Assembly (NCBI RefSeq): GCF_030140925.1
Contig: NZ_JARBWD010000001.1
Location: 1 to 64,000, forward strand
DNA length: 64,000 nt
Reading direction: 5' to 3'
Source of the DNA: Parerythrobacter aestuarii
GTDB taxonomy: Bacteria > Pseudomonadota > Alphaproteobacteria > Sphingomonadales > Sphingomonadaceae
A program made the translations under genes and the position numbers. Below are positions 7,843 to 17,950 of the stretch, in pieces; position 1 is the stretch's first letter, and every line of letters starts with the position of its first letter. The notes beneath the pieces were generated by a model. That model saw nothing but the letters and a program-made list of their open reading frames with translations, was not told the origin of the DNA and did not search any database.

Positions 7843-9009
7843 ATGTGGTTTGAGCAACCCCGCAATCCGAACTCCCCGCTGGCCGGGCTCAAAGTGCTCG
7901 AGCTGGCACGTGTGCTAGCCGGGCCGTTCTGCGGGCAGATCCTCGCCGACCTCGGGGCCGATGTCGTCAAGGTCGAAAGCCCTCAGGGCGACGGCACGCG
8001 CTTTTGGGGGCCCCCGTGGGTAGAGCGTGAAGGTACAGATGGCATCGTGCACCGCGAGGCGGCCTATTACCATGCCTGCAATCGCGGCAAGCGATCGATC
8101 ATTGCCGATTTCGGCAACCCGGCAGAGCTGGAGCGGGTCAAGGCGCTCGCAGCCGAAGCCGACGTAGTGCTGGAAAATTTCAAGACCGGCAGTCTTGCCA
8201 AATTCGGGCTCGACTATGCGGCGCTGGCCCCTGCCAATCCGCGGCTCGTCTACTGCTCGATCACCGGCTTCGGCCACGACGGCCCGCGCGCGCATGAGGC
8301 GGGGTACGACTTCGTCATCCAGGGCATGAGCGGCTTCATGTCGCTGACCGGCGAGCCCAACGGTGTGCCGGTCAAGATGGGGATCTCGATCTCCGACCTT
8401 TCTACCGGGGTGTGGTCCGCCAATGCGGTGCAGGCTGCATTGCTGATGCGCGAGCGTACTGGCATGGGTCAGCACATCGACATGTCATTGCTCGACTGTT
8501 CGGTTTCACTCCTGTCCAACCAGGCAAGCTATCTCTTTACCACGGGCGAGAACCCACCACGCATGGGCAATGCCCACGCACAGGTTGCACCCTATGGCGT
8601 TTTCCCCACCAGCGATGGGCATGTGATTCTCGCCCCTGCCAATGACCGGCTGTTTGCGCGGCTGATGTGCATGCTTGGGCTGGACGGACTGGTGCACGAT
8701 CCACGCTTTGCCGATAATGGCGCGCGGATTGCCAACGCCGCCGAACTCGACGGGATGATCGCCGAAGCAACTGCGCGGATGACCAAGGCAGAGCTGTTGG
8801 AAGCCTGCCACCAACATGGCGTGCCAGCCGGCCCCATCAACCGTCTCGACGAGGTGTTTGCCGATCCGCAAGTGCGGGCGCGCGGAATGCAGGTCGAATT
8901 GAACGGCATGCTCGGCGTACGCAGTCCTTTCACATTCTCCGATGCAGAACTGGCACTCGATACCCCTTCGCCGACGCTGGGCCAGGATGACCGAAGCGAT
9001 CCCGACTGA
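7843..9009 (+). CDS. CaiB/BaiF (class III) CoA-transferase family protein
   Basis: The 388-residue product has the class III CoA-transferase hallmarks: LAGLKVLELARVLAGPF at the N-terminus, DLGADVVKVE, RGKRSI, and the motif HIDMSLLDC near residue 213, whose Asp aligns with the catalytic Asp of formyl-CoA transferase. These enzymes move CoA between carboxylic acids with an aspartyl-CoA intermediate. It begins 6 bases after scoB and so belongs to the same operon. The acyl substrate cannot be read from sequence; the setting suggests a short-chain or branched acid linked to acetoacetate metabolism. Confidence 0.9.
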   Translation: MWFEQPRNPNSPLAGLKVLELARVLAGPFCGQILADLGADVVKVESPQGDGTRFWGPPWVEREGTDGIVHREAAYYHACNRGKRSIIADFGNPAELERVKALAAEADVVLENFKTGSLAKFGLDYAALAPANPRLVYCSITGFGHDGPRAHEAGYDFVIQGMSGFMSLTGEPNGVPVKMGISISDLSTGVWSANAVQAALLMRERTGMGQHIDMSLLDCSVSLLSNQASYLFTTGENPPRMGNAHAQVAPYGVFPTSDGHVILAPANDRLFARLMCMLGLDGLVHDPRFADNGARIANAAELDGMIAEATARMTKAELLEACHQHGVPAGPINRLDEVFADPQVRARGMQVELNGMLGVRSPFTFSDAELALDTPSPTLGQDDRSDPD

Positions 9010-9017
9010 CGGACTCG

Positions 9018-10220
9018 CTAGCCCGGGACCATGCCAGCCAACCAGCGCCACAGCCGTTCCAGCGGCCCCTGCCCGAACTGTCGGGCCCACAGCGGCGACG
9101 ACCAAAGTATCAGTGCGATCGGTAGAACTATACTCGCAATGGCTTGCCAACGGCTCACTTCGCCAAACAACCCAAGGCCCCAGCTCGCATAGAGGCCGCT
9201 GAGCACCATGCTTGTCAGCACATAATTGCTCAGTGCAAGCCGTCCGACCGCAGCCAGCCGACCACATGTCGCACCGTCCGGAGCGAACAACGCCATGGCA
9301 ATCGCTGCATAGGCCACGCCTAACAGCATGTCGAAAGGAGCGGAGAAGACCAGCGAAGCAATAGCGACGACCGCACCCGGGAAACCGCTATCCGCAATCC
9401 ACCATGCCATCCAGAACAGAGCCGGCAACGATGCCAGCGCACAGATCGCCGCCAAGCGCTGCAACCGATAGATCGGCCATCCGGCCGCCAGCATGCGATT
9501 GCGCCACAAGGCCATGCCCAGGACAATGGCGGCAAGGTTCAGCGGTATCGACCCGGCGACAGTCCACAATTGTCCGCCGAGCCCGGTCAGGCGTCGGGAG
9601 AATCGTTCGCCAAAGGCCTCGCGGCCTTGCTCAAGCATATATTGGACGGCGGCCGGATCGGCTCCGAAATTCCGTTCGGCGAAATGAATCGCCTCACTAC
9701 CCAATCGGCCCGAGAACCAGTCCCACAGTCCTCCGCCCAGCATGGAGAACCCTGCCCCCACGTGTAGTGCGACTAGCCCGACGGACGAAGCGATGAGGGC
9801 AAAGTTAGACAGACGCACAAAGAACGGCAGGAATAGGCCGGCCATGGCATAGGCCCGCAGGATATCATTGCTGGCCAGCAAGGTTGCGTGGACAATCCCG
9901 ATCGCGAAGAGCACTCCCATACGGGCATAATGCGCGCGCCAGGGGTGCGCCCCACCCCGATCGAGCAGGATCGCGCAGCCAGCCCCGAACAGGATGGCGA
10001 ACAGGGTGCGAAACTTGTCCTCGACGAAGACGAAGCTGATCACCCAGACGACCATGTCGGCTTCGGACTGTCCGCCCCAAGCCATCGGGTTGTAATAGCC
10101 CTGCGCAGGCATGGCGAAGATGAGCACATTCATCCACGCAATGCCAAGTATCGCCAGCCCGCGCAGCGCGTCGAGCTGGACGACGCGGCTTGCCGGATCA
10201 GGAGGCGGAGGCGGTTGCAT
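9018..10220 (-). CDS. DUF418-family (YeiB-like) multi-pass membrane protein
   Basis: The 400-residue product has about nine to ten hydrophobic segments. It begins with the characteristic RVVQLDALRGLAILGI, shared by DUF418 and acyltransferase-3-like proteins, and ends with the DUF418 region containing LALSNYVLTSMVLSGLYASWG. The function of the family is unknown; envelope or transport roles have been suggested. It follows metK on the same strand with a 19-bp gap, so they may be cotranscribed. The N-terminus has a short run of prolines before the first membrane segment. Confidence 0.85.
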   Translation of the reverse strand: MQPPPPPDPASRVVQLDALRGLAILGIAWMNVLIFAMPAQGYYNPMAWGGQSEADMVVWVISFVFVEDKFRTLFAILFGAGCAILLDRGGAHPWRAHYARMGVLFAIGIVHATLLASNDILRAYAMAGLFLPFFVRLSNFALIASSVGLVALHVGAGFSMLGGGLWDWFSGRLGSEAIHFAERNFGADPAAVQYMLEQGREAFGERFSRRLTGLGGQLWTVAGSIPLNLAAIVLGMALWRNRMLAAGWPIYRLQRLAAICALASLPALFWMAWWIADSGFPGAVVAIASLVFSAPFDMLLGVAYAAIAMALFAPDGATCGRLAAVGRLALSNYVLTSMVLSGLYASWGLGLFGEVSRWQAIASIVLPIALILWSSPLWARQFGQGPLERLWRWLAGMVPG

Positions 10221-10239
10221 GGCGCCGCCTTCTAGCAGG

Positions 10240-11484
10240 TCAGGAAAGGGCTGCCTTCAGGTCTTCGACCAAATCCGTCCGCTCCCAAGGGAACAAGTCG
10301 CCTTCCGCCTTTCGGCCAAAATGACCATAGGCGGCGGAGACCCGATAGATCGGCTTGTTGAGCCCAAGATGCATGCGGATCGCACGTGGGGTGAGCCCAC
10401 CAAGTTTGCCGATGGCAAGGATTGCGTCTTCGATTTTCGCATCGTCGACTGTGCCGGTGCCATGGGTATCGACATAGAGCGACAACGGCTCGCTGACACC
10501 GATGGCATAGGCGATCTGGATCGTGCAGCGCCTGGCGAGACCGGCAGCGACCACGTTCTTGGCCAGGTAGCGAGTGATGTAGGCAGCCGAACGGTCGACC
10601 TTGGTCGGGTCCTTGCCGCTGAAGGCACCACCCCCGTGCGGCGCGGCACCGCCATAGGTATCGACGATAATCTTGCGACCGGTCAGGCCGGCGTCCCCAT
10701 CTGGCCCGCCGATCTCAAATGAGCCGGTCGGGTTGATGTGCCACTTGGTTTCGTCCGACAGGAACCCAGCCGGCAGGATGTCGGCCACGACGCCCTTCAC
10801 GTAATTCTTGAGCTCGGCTTCCTTCTCGCCCTGGTCATAGCCCGGCGCGTGCTGGGTGCTGACGACAACTGCGGTGCAGGCGACCGGCTTGCCGTCCTTG
10901 TAGCGCAATGTGACCTGGCTCTTGGCATCGGGTTCGAGGAAGGGGGCGGCACCGCTCTTGCGGTCGACAGCCATTCGGTGGAGGATCTTGTGGCTGTAGT
11001 CGATCGGTGCCGGCATCAGGTCTGGCGTCTCATCGCAGGCAAAGCCGAACATGATGCCCTGGTCGCCCGCCCCTTCATCCTTGTTGGAGCCATCGCTTCC
11101 GGCATCGACACCCTGCGCAATATGCGCGCTCTGGCCATGAAGATAATTCTCGAATGCGAGCGTTTGCCAGTGAAAGCCATCCTGTTCATAGCCGATTTCG
11201 CGGACGGTCCGGCGAACCGCCTTTTCGATTTCTTCCTTGGCCCCCGGGGCCCAGCCGCCATTCTCGGCCCAGTCTTCATTTGCGGCATCGTACATCGGTG
11301 CGCAGCGAATTTCGCCTGACAGGATGACCCGCTGGGTCGTCGTCATCGTTTCACAGGCAACGCGAGCTTCGGGATCCTTCGACAACATGAGGTCGACGAT
11401 GGCGTCGGAGATCTGGTCAGAAACCTTGTCGGGATGCCCTTCGGAAACGCTTTCGGACGTAAACAGGAAGTCGCTGCGCATCAT
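10240..11484 (-). CDS. metK: S-adenosylmethionine synthetase
   Basis: The 414-residue product makes S-adenosylmethionine from methionine and ATP in the cytoplasm. Seen motifs are [17 protein letters not shown] at the N-terminus, the signature [12 protein letters not shown], and [19 protein letters not shown] near the C-terminal third. Two consecutive ATG codons (11484 and 11481) are possible starts, with a GCGAGG motif just upstream. Between lnt and metK there are only 49 bases, which contain a perfect 6-bp hairpin (11503-11508 with 11513-11518). I could not match it to SAM-II, SAM/SAH or other metK riboswitch consensus. The gene lies downstream of lnt as in other sphingomonads. Confidence 0.97.
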   Translation of the reverse strand: MMRSDFLFTSESVSEGHPDKVSDQISDAIVDLMLSKDPEARVACETMTTTQRVILSGEIRCAPMYDAANEDWAENGGWAPGAKEEIEKAVRRTVREIGYEQDGFHWQTLAFENYLHGQSAHIAQGVDAGSDGSNKDEGAGDQGIMFGFACDETPDLMPAPIDYSHKILHRMAVDRKSGAAPFLEPDAKSQVTLRYKDGKPVACTAVVVSTQHAPGYDQGEKEAELKNYVKGVVADILPAGFLSDETKWHINPTGSFEIGGPDGDAGLTGRKIIVDTYGGAAPHGGGAFSGKDPTKVDRSAAYITRYLAKNVVAAGLARRCTIQIAYAIGVSEPLSLYVDTHGTGTVDDAKIEDAILAIGKLGGLTPRAIRMHLGLNKPIYRVSAAYGHFGRKAEGDLFPWERTDLVEDLKAALS

Positions 11485-11533
11485 GCCTCGCTTGTGAAGG
11501 ATATAAAGAAAACTTTATGTCTGATGCCAATCT

Positions 11534-13117
11534 CTAGCGCTGCTGCAAGCGCATGGCAACCAGTGAGGCGACCAGCAGGAGCATTGCCCAGATCAGTGCC
11601 ACGGCATTCCCGAAACGAGCGAACAACGTTGCCGGTTTTGCAGGCGGGATGGCTCCGTCGATTCGCCCTTCCATCCGCTGGCCGAGCGAATGGCGCACGA
11701 CTCCATCGGCATCGATCACACCGCTGATACCGGTTGTCGTTGCACGGATAACCGGCAAGCCTTCTTCAAGCGCCCGCATGCGAGCCTGGCCGAATTGCTG
11801 CGGTGGTCCCCAGCGGCCGAACCAGCCGTCGTTGGAAGGGTTGAAGATGAAATCCGGCCGCTTGCCACGATCGACGACCTGGCCTGAGAACACGATCTCG
11901 TAGCAGATCTGCATGCCTACCCGGCCAAACGCGCCGAGCTCCAGGGTCTGCGGGCCCGGCCCCTCGAAGAAGTCGATCGATCCGGCGACCAGGCGGCTGA
12001 GCCCGAGCGGTTCCAGCACCGATCGAATCGGCAGGTATTCGCCATAAGGCACAAGATGCGCCTTGCGATAGGAGCCAACGATCGCTCCATTTTCGTCGAG
12101 CGCTGTCACGACATTATAGGCACCAACCGCACGATCATTTTCGATCACCAGATCGGTGGCACCCGTCAGCAAAATGCTGTCGGGTCCTATTACCGAGGCA
12201 ATCCGGCTCCGGGCATAGGCAGGGTCGCCGCCAGCGGTCGTAGCGCTGTAGTAGCGCTGCGGATACCCATCGCGGAGATAGTCAGGCAGGCCGGATTCCG
12301 GCCAGAGCACAATTCGCTTGCCCACATCGTTCTCGCGGCGCTGGCTGAGATCCGCAATGGTCACGAAAGAACGTTCGTACAGATTGGGGTCAGTGATGTC
12401 TTGCTGGTCGAAATCGGGCTGCGCGATCACGAAGCGCTGCGACCCTTCTCCTTCCGATCCGGACGGCAGATACATCCCGGCAGTCGCTATTGCTGCCAAC
12501 AACAGCGCTTTGGCCCACGCCCTGGTTGAAAGCCACCAGACTAGGGCCCCTGAAACAACAATAGCGACCCCTGACAATGCGTAGGTGCCGAACCAGGGCA
12601 ACACCACGGCCAGCCCGGGCGTATGATCCGGCCCCAGCAAGGCGAGGCTGAACGGCCCCCACGCAAAGCCGGTAAACATCCAGCCGCGCATCCATTCTGT
12701 GACCGTCCACATACCGGCAAAGGCCAACAGGAAAGCCGGCGATCCTTGCGGGCTTGGCACCAGCAGGTGCGACCCGACAGCCGCCAGCGCCGGATAGACT
12801 GCAAGGTAAAGCGACAGCAGCGGAACCGCGACCCAACCGAGAAAGGCGGGCATCTCGGACTGGTGCGTAAAGGCAGTGGCAATCCAGAAATTGGTGACGG
12901 TGAAATGCGCGACACCGAACAACCATCCACGCAAAAGCGCCGCCTTCCAGTCAGCGCTGCGCGATATCAGGACAACGGCCAATCCCATCGCCAGCAAGGC
13001 CAATGGCCAAAGCTTCAGTGGCGGGAAGCCAAGCGCAGCGATCGCTCCCAGGAGCAGGCTGGCCGACAAGGGGGCGCGTTCGAATAGGCGGTCAAGCTGC
13101 GGCACTATGGGCGGCAT
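11534..13117 (-). CDS. lnt: Apolipoprotein N-acyltransferase
   Basis: The 527-residue inner-membrane enzyme adds the third acyl chain to the N-terminal Cys of lipoproteins. It has six to seven N-terminal hydrophobic segments, a periplasmic nitrilase-like domain and a last membrane segment at the C-terminus. The catalytic triad is visible: Glu in VLWPESGLPDYL, Lys in YRKAHLVPYGEYLP and Cys in GMQICYEIVFSG. The length agrees with the family (about 510-540). It lies between the DUF4167 gene and metK on the minus strand. Confidence 0.95.
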   Translation of the reverse strand: MPPIVPQLDRLFERAPLSASLLLGAIAALGFPPLKLWPLALLAMGLAVVLISRSADWKAALLRGWLFGVAHFTVTNFWIATAFTHQSEMPAFLGWVAVPLLSLYLAVYPALAAVGSHLLVPSPQGSPAFLLAFAGMWTVTEWMRGWMFTGFAWGPFSLALLGPDHTPGLAVVLPWFGTYALSGVAIVVSGALVWWLSTRAWAKALLLAAIATAGMYLPSGSEGEGSQRFVIAQPDFDQQDITDPNLYERSFVTIADLSQRRENDVGKRIVLWPESGLPDYLRDGYPQRYYSATTAGGDPAYARSRIASVIGPDSILLTGATDLVIENDRAVGAYNVVTALDENGAIVGSYRKAHLVPYGEYLPIRSVLEPLGLSRLVAGSIDFFEGPGPQTLELGAFGRVGMQICYEIVFSGQVVDRGKRPDFIFNPSNDGWFGRWGPPQQFGQARMRALEEGLPVIRATTTGISGVIDADGVVRHSLGQRMEGRIDGAIPPAKPATLFARFGNAVALIWAMLLLVASLVAMRLQQR

Positions 13118-13155
13118 GAGGCGCTTCCTGAAGCTCGCTCCTTGCAGCTCTCGGT

Positions 13156-13815
13156 TTAGCCCACGGCGCTCAACGTACCGCCGTCGTCATCCGCCTTGCG
13201 CCGCCGACGAGGCTTCTTCTCGACCGGTTCATCGCTATCGGCTGCAATGGGCGGGGGAAGAACCGAAGCATCGATTTCGCCTTCAACGCCCTTCTCGCCT
13301 TCGTCCTCGCGACGCGGCTTGCGCGGTTTGCGCTGCTGGCGAGCCGGACGGTCATCCTCGCTATCGCCATCGTCGTCGCTGTCGTTGTCGTCGCGTTCCG
13401 GCTTGCGTCCCTTGCGGCGACCATCCTGGCGGTTGTCGTCATACCCGTCATTGTCATCGCGACGCGAGCGGTTGCCCCGGCCCTTGCGGCGATTGTCGTC
13501 GCCGTCATCATCGTCGTCGTCATCGTCCTGGTTCGAGCCGCGCTCCGCATCGCGCTTGGCGCGGGCTTCGTCCTGGCGGGCCTTGTTGTCGGCGATGACA
13601 CGGAAATAATGATCGGCGAACTGCAGGTAGTATTCCATCTGCACACGGTCGCCATTGTGCTGTGCGTCCTGCGCCAGCTTCTTGTATTTGTCGAGCAGCT
13701 GCGGGGCATTGCCCCGCGCCCGGCTGTCAATACGATTGGCGCTATTGCCGCCACCACCGCCCTGGTTACGATTGCCGCGACCGCGACGACGGTTGTTATT
13801 ACGATTGTTGTTCAA
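13156..13815 (-). CDS. DUF4167 domain protein, Arg/Asn-rich and Asp-rich
   Basis: The product has a basic start (NNNRNNNRRRGRGNRNQ), then the DUF4167 core SRARGNAPQLLDKYKKLAQDA and YYLQFADHYFRVIAD, and a long charged tail with a run of Asp residues and several KPRR/RRRR blocks. DUF4167 proteins are alphaproteobacterial and usually sit beside prmC and prfA, as here; the composition suggests RNA or ribosome binding, which is inference. I chose the TTG at 13815 because GAGGAAGAG lies six bases upstream and the protein then begins at the conserved Asn/Arg block. An ATG at 13956 would add 47 residues that do not resemble the family. Confidence 0.87.
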   Translation of the reverse strand: MNNNRNNNRRRGRGNRNQGGGGGNSANRIDSRARGNAPQLLDKYKKLAQDAQHNGDRVQMEYYLQFADHYFRVIADNKARQDEARAKRDAERGSNQDDDDDDDDGDDNRRKGRGNRSRRDDNDGYDDNRQDGRRKGRKPERDDNDSDDDGDSEDDRPARQQRKPRKPRREDEGEKGVEGEIDASVLPPPIAADSDEPVEKKPRRRRKADDDGGTLSAVG

Positions 13816-14021
13816 GGAATACTCTTCCTCATTCCCTGGGCGAAATTTGCCCTGCCTGGCCCCATGACCCGGCTGAAAAGTTCCCCACTTGTGCGATTTG
13901 GCGCCCAAGCGCGGCCCGTCATCTGCATTGCTGGTAAGCGCTTTCGCGCTGCGCATCTTCGCAAATGTTGGATCAAGACCGGGGAGAGCAGCAGTGCAAT
14001 CCGCAGACCTTGAAATGAGAG

Positions 14022-14876
14022 TTAGCCCGTGATTCTTCCTTTGCCAAGCCCTTTGCGCAGAATCAGCGCCCGAGGTCGACCAGCAAGATCATGTCTAAGC
14101 GTTGATTCGTAGCCATTTTCCGCTGCCATTGCTGCGACCGAATCAGCCTGTCGATAACCGATTTCGAGCACAATTATTCCCTCAGGCGTCAGCAGGTCGG
14201 CAAGCTGCGGAATCAAGGCCCGATAATCGTCAAGGCCCTCGGGTCCTGAGAACAGCGCTTCAGGCGGTTCATGGTCACGCACCGACGGGGCAAGCTCGGC
14301 CCCTGTTTCGACGTAGGGCGGGTTAGCGATGACAAGGTCGAAAGAGCCGAGGCCACCTGCCCACCCGGCCTTGTTCCAATCGCGCAGGTGAAATGCCCAA
14401 TCGCCTTCAATATCGAGCGCTATCGCATTTTCGCCGGCCACTTCGACTGCGGTCGGCGAAGCATCGATCCCGATCCCACAAGCGCCGGGACATTCGGCCA
14501 GGATCGTGAGCAGCAAGGCACCCGACCCAGTGCCGCAATCGAGCACGCGCTGCGGCGCAGGGCACGCCTCGAGAGCTGCAGCGACGACTGTTTCGCTGTC
14601 CGCGCGTGGGATCAGGATACCCGGTTCGACGTCGAAGATCCGTCCGAAAAATTCCTGCTCGCCAGTGAGATAGGCAATAGGCTCGTGGCGAAGGCGCCGG
14701 GTGACCAGGTCGTCGAATGCCGCAGGGGCCGAATCGCGCTGATGCCTGAGCAACAACTCCGATCGTGTCACACCCAGCGCATGCGCCATCAACAATTCGG
14801 CATCGAGCCGCGCGGTGTCGCTGGTCGCAGACAAGCGCTCGGCAGCGGTGCGGAGAGCATCGGCGACGGTCGTCAA
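14022..14876 (-). CDS. prmC: Peptide chain release factor N5-glutamine methyltransferase
   Basis: The 284-residue enzyme methylates the Gln of the GGQ motif in release factors. It has an N-terminal helical domain, EQEFFGRIFDVEPGILIPR, the SAM motif VLDCGTGSGALLLTI near residue 115, and the catalytic NPPY in FDLVIANPPYVETG near residue 183. It is encoded 7 bases downstream of prfA, its substrate, on the same strand, which is the normal bacterial pairing. Confidence 0.96.
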   Translation of the reverse strand: MTTVADALRTAAERLSATSDTARLDAELLMAHALGVTRSELLLRHQRDSAPAAFDDLVTRRLRHEPIAYLTGEQEFFGRIFDVEPGILIPRADSETVVAAALEACPAPQRVLDCGTGSGALLLTILAECPGACGIGIDASPTAVEVAGENAIALDIEGDWAFHLRDWNKAGWAGGLGSFDLVIANPPYVETGAELAPSVRDHEPPEALFSGPEGLDDYRALIPQLADLLTPEGIIVLEIGYRQADSVAAMAAENGYESTLRHDLAGRPRALILRKGLGKGRITG

Positions 14877-14883
14877 AAGACCG

Positions 14884-15951
14884 TCACCCTTCCATCGCGG
14901 CCAGTCGCTTGGCCTCGTCCTCGGCGATCAGCGCATCGACCAGTTCGCTCAGCCCCGGCCCGGCGAGGATCTCGTCGAGCTTGTGCAGCGTCAGCCCGAT
15001 GCGGTGATCGGTCACGCGGCCTTGCGGGAAATTATAGGTGCGGATGCGCTCGGAACGGTCGCCGCTGCCGACCATCGCCTTTCGCGCTTCCGCTTCCTCT
15101 CCCTGCACGGCTTCGCGCTGTTGCTCATACAGCCGCGCGCGCAGAACCTGCATCGCTTTCTCGCGATTCTTGTGCTGGCTGCGCCCGTCCTGGCAGGTGA
15201 CGACAATTCCGCTCGGCTCGTGCGTAATCCGGATGGCGCTGTCGGTGGTGTTGACGTGCTGGCCGCCGGCACCGCTGGCACGGTAGGTGTCGATCTTCAG
15301 GTCGCCCGGATCGATCGCGACATCGACCTCGTCGGGTTCGGGCAGCACCGCCACCGTCGCCGCCGAGGTGTGGATACGCCCGCCGCTCTCGGTCACCGGC
15401 ACGCGCTGGACGCGGTGGACCCCGCTTTCGAACTTGAGCTTGGCGAACACCCCTTGCCCGGTGACATTAGCGACGATTTCCTTGAACCCGCCAACTTCGC
15501 TGGCGTTCATGCTGACCGGCTCGACCTTCCAGCCACGCTCGGCGGCATAGCGCTCATACATGCGGTAGAGATCACCTGCGAACAGCGCGGCTTCATCGCC
15601 GCCGGTGCCAGCCCGGATTTCCAGCATCGCGGGCTTGTTGTCGGCGCTATCCTTGGGCAGCATGGCGACGGCCAGCTTGCGCTCGGCATCGGGCAAGCGC
15701 TCGCGAATATCCGCCAGCTCTTCTTCCGCCATCGCCTTCATTTCCGGATCGCCAAGCATCTCCTCCAGCCCGGCAATTTCCTCGCGCATGGCCTTCACGT
15801 CCGCCGCGACCTTGGCCACCGGCTCCAGTTCGGCATAGTCGCGGCTGGCCTTGACGAATTCATCACCCTCCAGCGTGCCCGACGCCATCCGCGCTTCGAG
15901 CTCGGCGAAGCGGTTGGCGATCTGGTCAAGGCGTTCGGCGGGGATGGTCAT
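14884..15951 (-). CDS. prfA: Peptide chain release factor 1
   Basis: The 355-residue factor terminates translation at UAA and UAG. The stop-recognition tripeptide of RF1 is present as PVT in [18 protein letters not shown], and the catalytic GGQ in [17 protein letters not shown]. Length is typical for RF1. The ATG overlaps the end of hisS by 4 bases, and prmC follows after 7 bases, so hisS, prfA and prmC form one translation operon. Confidence 0.97.
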   Translation of the reverse strand: MTIPAERLDQIANRFAELEARMASGTLEGDEFVKASRDYAELEPVAKVAADVKAMREEIAGLEEMLGDPEMKAMAEEELADIRERLPDAERKLAVAMLPKDSADNKPAMLEIRAGTGGDEAALFAGDLYRMYERYAAERGWKVEPVSMNASEVGGFKEIVANVTGQGVFAKLKFESGVHRVQRVPVTESGGRIHTSAATVAVLPEPDEVDVAIDPGDLKIDTYRASGAGGQHVNTTDSAIRITHEPSGIVVTCQDGRSQHKNREKAMQVLRARLYEQQREAVQGEEAEARKAMVGSGDRSERIRTYNFPQGRVTDHRIGLTLHKLDEILAGPGLSELVDALIAEDEAKRLAAMEG

Positions 15952-17198
15952 GGGCGCGTCAAAACAAGATTCTCAACCGCCGTAGCAATCTCACCGCCAT
16001 CGCCCAGCACTCGAACCGTTATGCCGGCATCAGTAACTGGAAAAGTCACCAGAGTGTGCGAGGGGATCTTCTTCGCCTTGTCGAATCTCTTGCGTGGCGA
16101 TCCACTTGCGAAAAGCTCAGCTGAAAACCCAGCACCACGCAGTCGAGCTAGCAACTGCACGGCATTCATCATGTGCTCGTCGTTTTCCAGCACAACGACT
16201 GCATCGGCTTTTGGTTCGATCCGCTCTCCAACCAACATTGCCAAGCGCTCAATACCTGCTGCCCAGCCGACTGCAGGCGTCGCCTGCCCGCCCAGACTCT
16301 CTATTAGGCCGTCATAGCGTCCGCCACCGAGAACCGTGCTTTGCGAGCCAAGCGTATTTGCTGCTGTCGACCCGACGTCTGGCATGAATTCAAAAGCCGT
16401 ATGCCTATAGTAGTCCAAGCCACGCACCAAGTTTTCTGCCCGCTTCCATTTGACGCCAGCGGCGTTGAGCCCATCAGTAACAGCTTGGAAGAAGGCAAGC
16501 GCATCGTCAGACAAAAAGTCGTCAATCTTCGGTGCGTCACCGACGAAAACCTGATCCTTCCGATCCTTGCTGTCGAGAATGCGAAGCGGATTCTTTTCCA
16601 GCCGTTCCTGACTGTCCTCGCTCAGGTCACCCCTTACTGCGGTGAAGTAGTCAACGAGTGCAGCACGCCATCGTTCACGGCTCTCTGAGTCGCCAAGCGT
16701 GTTCAGTTGAAGACTAACGCCTTGGATGCCGAGTTCGCGAAGCAATTGATCTGCCATCGTAAGCAGTTCAACATCAGCCTGCGGCTCAGCAGCGCCGATA
16801 ATTTCGGCATCAATCTGGTGAAATTGCCGATAACGGCCTTTCTGTGGTCGCTCAAACCGGAACAGGGGACCATGCGTCGCGAGTCGAATAGGCGCGTATT
16901 GAAGCCAACCATTGCTCAAATAGGCCCGGGAGATGCCTGCCGTAAATTCCGGACGCATTGTGACCTCATCGCCCCCACGATCAACGAACGAATACATCTC
17001 CTTGCCGACCACGTCGGTCGTCTCTCCGATGGACCTTGCAAAGACCTCGGTCATTTCCAGCACCGGCATCTCGACCCGGCGGAAGCGATAGAGCTTGCGG
17101 ACGCGCTCGAAGGTTTCGACGACGAAGGCAAATGCCTCGGCATCGGCACCGAAAATATCCTGTGTGCCGCGAATGGCCTGCGGTGTGTTCTTTCCCAT
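15948..17198 (-). CDS. hisS: Histidyl-tRNA synthetase
   Basis: The 416-residue class II synthetase charges tRNA-His. Motif 2 is [20 protein letters not shown], and the histidine-binding motifs are [13 protein letters not shown] and the GGGRYDGLI region. An in-frame ATG at 17234 exists, but the [16 protein letters not shown] start at 17198 fits the family N-terminus. Base composition stands out: two sampled 60-base lines inside the gene count 33 G+C each (55 percent), whereas a sampled line in prfA counts 42 (70 percent). The upstream neighbour ppa is divergent. Confidence 0.95.
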   Translation of the reverse strand: MGKNTPQAIRGTQDIFGADAEAFAFVVETFERVRKLYRFRRVEMPVLEMTEVFARSIGETTDVVGKEMYSFVDRGGDEVTMRPEFTAGISRAYLSNGWLQYAPIRLATHGPLFRFERPQKGRYRQFHQIDAEIIGAAEPQADVELLTMADQLLRELGIQGVSLQLNTLGDSESRERWRAALVDYFTAVRGDLSEDSQERLEKNPLRILDSKDRKDQVFVGDAPKIDDFLSDDALAFFQAVTDGLNAAGVKWKRAENLVRGLDYYRHTAFEFMPDVGSTAANTLGSQSTVLGGGRYDGLIESLGGQATPAVGWAAGIERLAMLVGERIEPKADAVVVLENDEHMMNAVQLLARLRGAGFSAELFASGSPRKRFDKAKKIPSHTLVTFPVTDAGITVRVLGDGGEIATAVENLVLTRP

Positions 17199-17302
17199 GG
17201 GCGCGCAACTAAGCGCAACTGCCCCCTTCCGCAATGCCGCAACCGCCGCTATTGGGCGCTACGTTTGGGAGGGGGCCGAACATAGAGTAAGAAAGCCCCA
17301 AT

Positions 17303-17833
17303 ATGCGCATCGACAAGATCCCCGCGGGCAACAACCCGCCCGAAGACCTCAACGTCATCATCGAAGTCCCCACCGGTGGCGAGCCGGTAAAGTACGAGTT
17401 CGACAAGGAATCGGGCGCGCTGTTCGTAGACCGAATCCTGCACACGCCGATGCGCTATCCGGCCAATTACGGCTTCGTCCCGCATACGCTCAGCCCCGAT
17501 GGCGACCCGCTTGATGCGCTGGTGATCGCCCGTTCGCCCTTCATCCCGGGCTGCGTCGTACGCACTCGCCCGATCGGCGTGCTCAATCTCGAAGACGAGC
17601 ACGGCGGCGACGAGAAGCTGATCTGCGTGCCGGTCGACACGACGTTCCCTTATTATTCGGATGTCGGGGAAACCAAGGACCTGCCGTCAATCATCTTCCA
17701 GCAGATCGAGCACTTCTTCACCCACTACAAGGATCTCGAAGCCGAGAAGTGGGTTCGCATCGGCAAATGGGGCGATGCCGCCGAGGCACGCCGGGTCGTA
17801 GTCGAAGCCATCGAACGCGCGTCTGTCTCTTGA
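17303..17833 (+). CDS. ppa: Inorganic pyrophosphatase (family I)
   Basis: The 176-residue cytoplasmic enzyme hydrolyses pyrophosphate and pulls biosynthetic reactions forward. The family I signature DGDPLDALV is present near residue 66 together with KYEFDKESGAL and the MRYPANYGFVP region that provides metal and phosphate ligands. The length is normal for bacterial hexameric PPases. The gene has a weak ribosome binding site and is divergent from hisS. A hairpin follows the stop. Confidence 0.96.
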   Translation: MRIDKIPAGNNPPEDLNVIIEVPTGGEPVKYEFDKESGALFVDRILHTPMRYPANYGFVPHTLSPDGDPLDALVIARSPFIPGCVVRTRPIGVLNLEDEHGGDEKLICVPVDTTFPYYSDVGETKDLPSIIFQQIEHFFTHYKDLEAEKWVRIGKWGDAAEARRVVVEAIERASVS

Positions 17834-17841
17834 TACCTCAA

Positions 17842-17866
17842 GCGCCGGGCGCATCCCGTCCGGCGC
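17842..17866 (+). terminator. Possible terminator hairpin after ppa
   Basis: A perfect 7-bp stem (GCGCCGG at 17842-17848 with CCGGCGC at 17860-17866) starts 8 bases after the ppa stop and is followed by a moderately T-rich stretch. It lies between convergent genes and may serve both. Confidence 0.45.
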
Positions 17867-17950
17867 ACCTGTCTGTTCTAGCCATGGCCCCGGCGCGCAG
17901 TGGTGCATGCGACGCCATTGGCGCCGAATCGGCATTCAGCAGGGAAAGAC

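Noticed and set aside
11485..11533. SAM riboswitch before metK
   Set aside because: Only 49 bases with one small AT-rich hairpin are present, and I could not match SAM-II, SAM-V or SAM/SAH consensus elements.
14815..16317. 500-codon frame opposite prfA and hisS
   Set aside because: Shadow frame with no domain; it crosses two real genes on the other strand.
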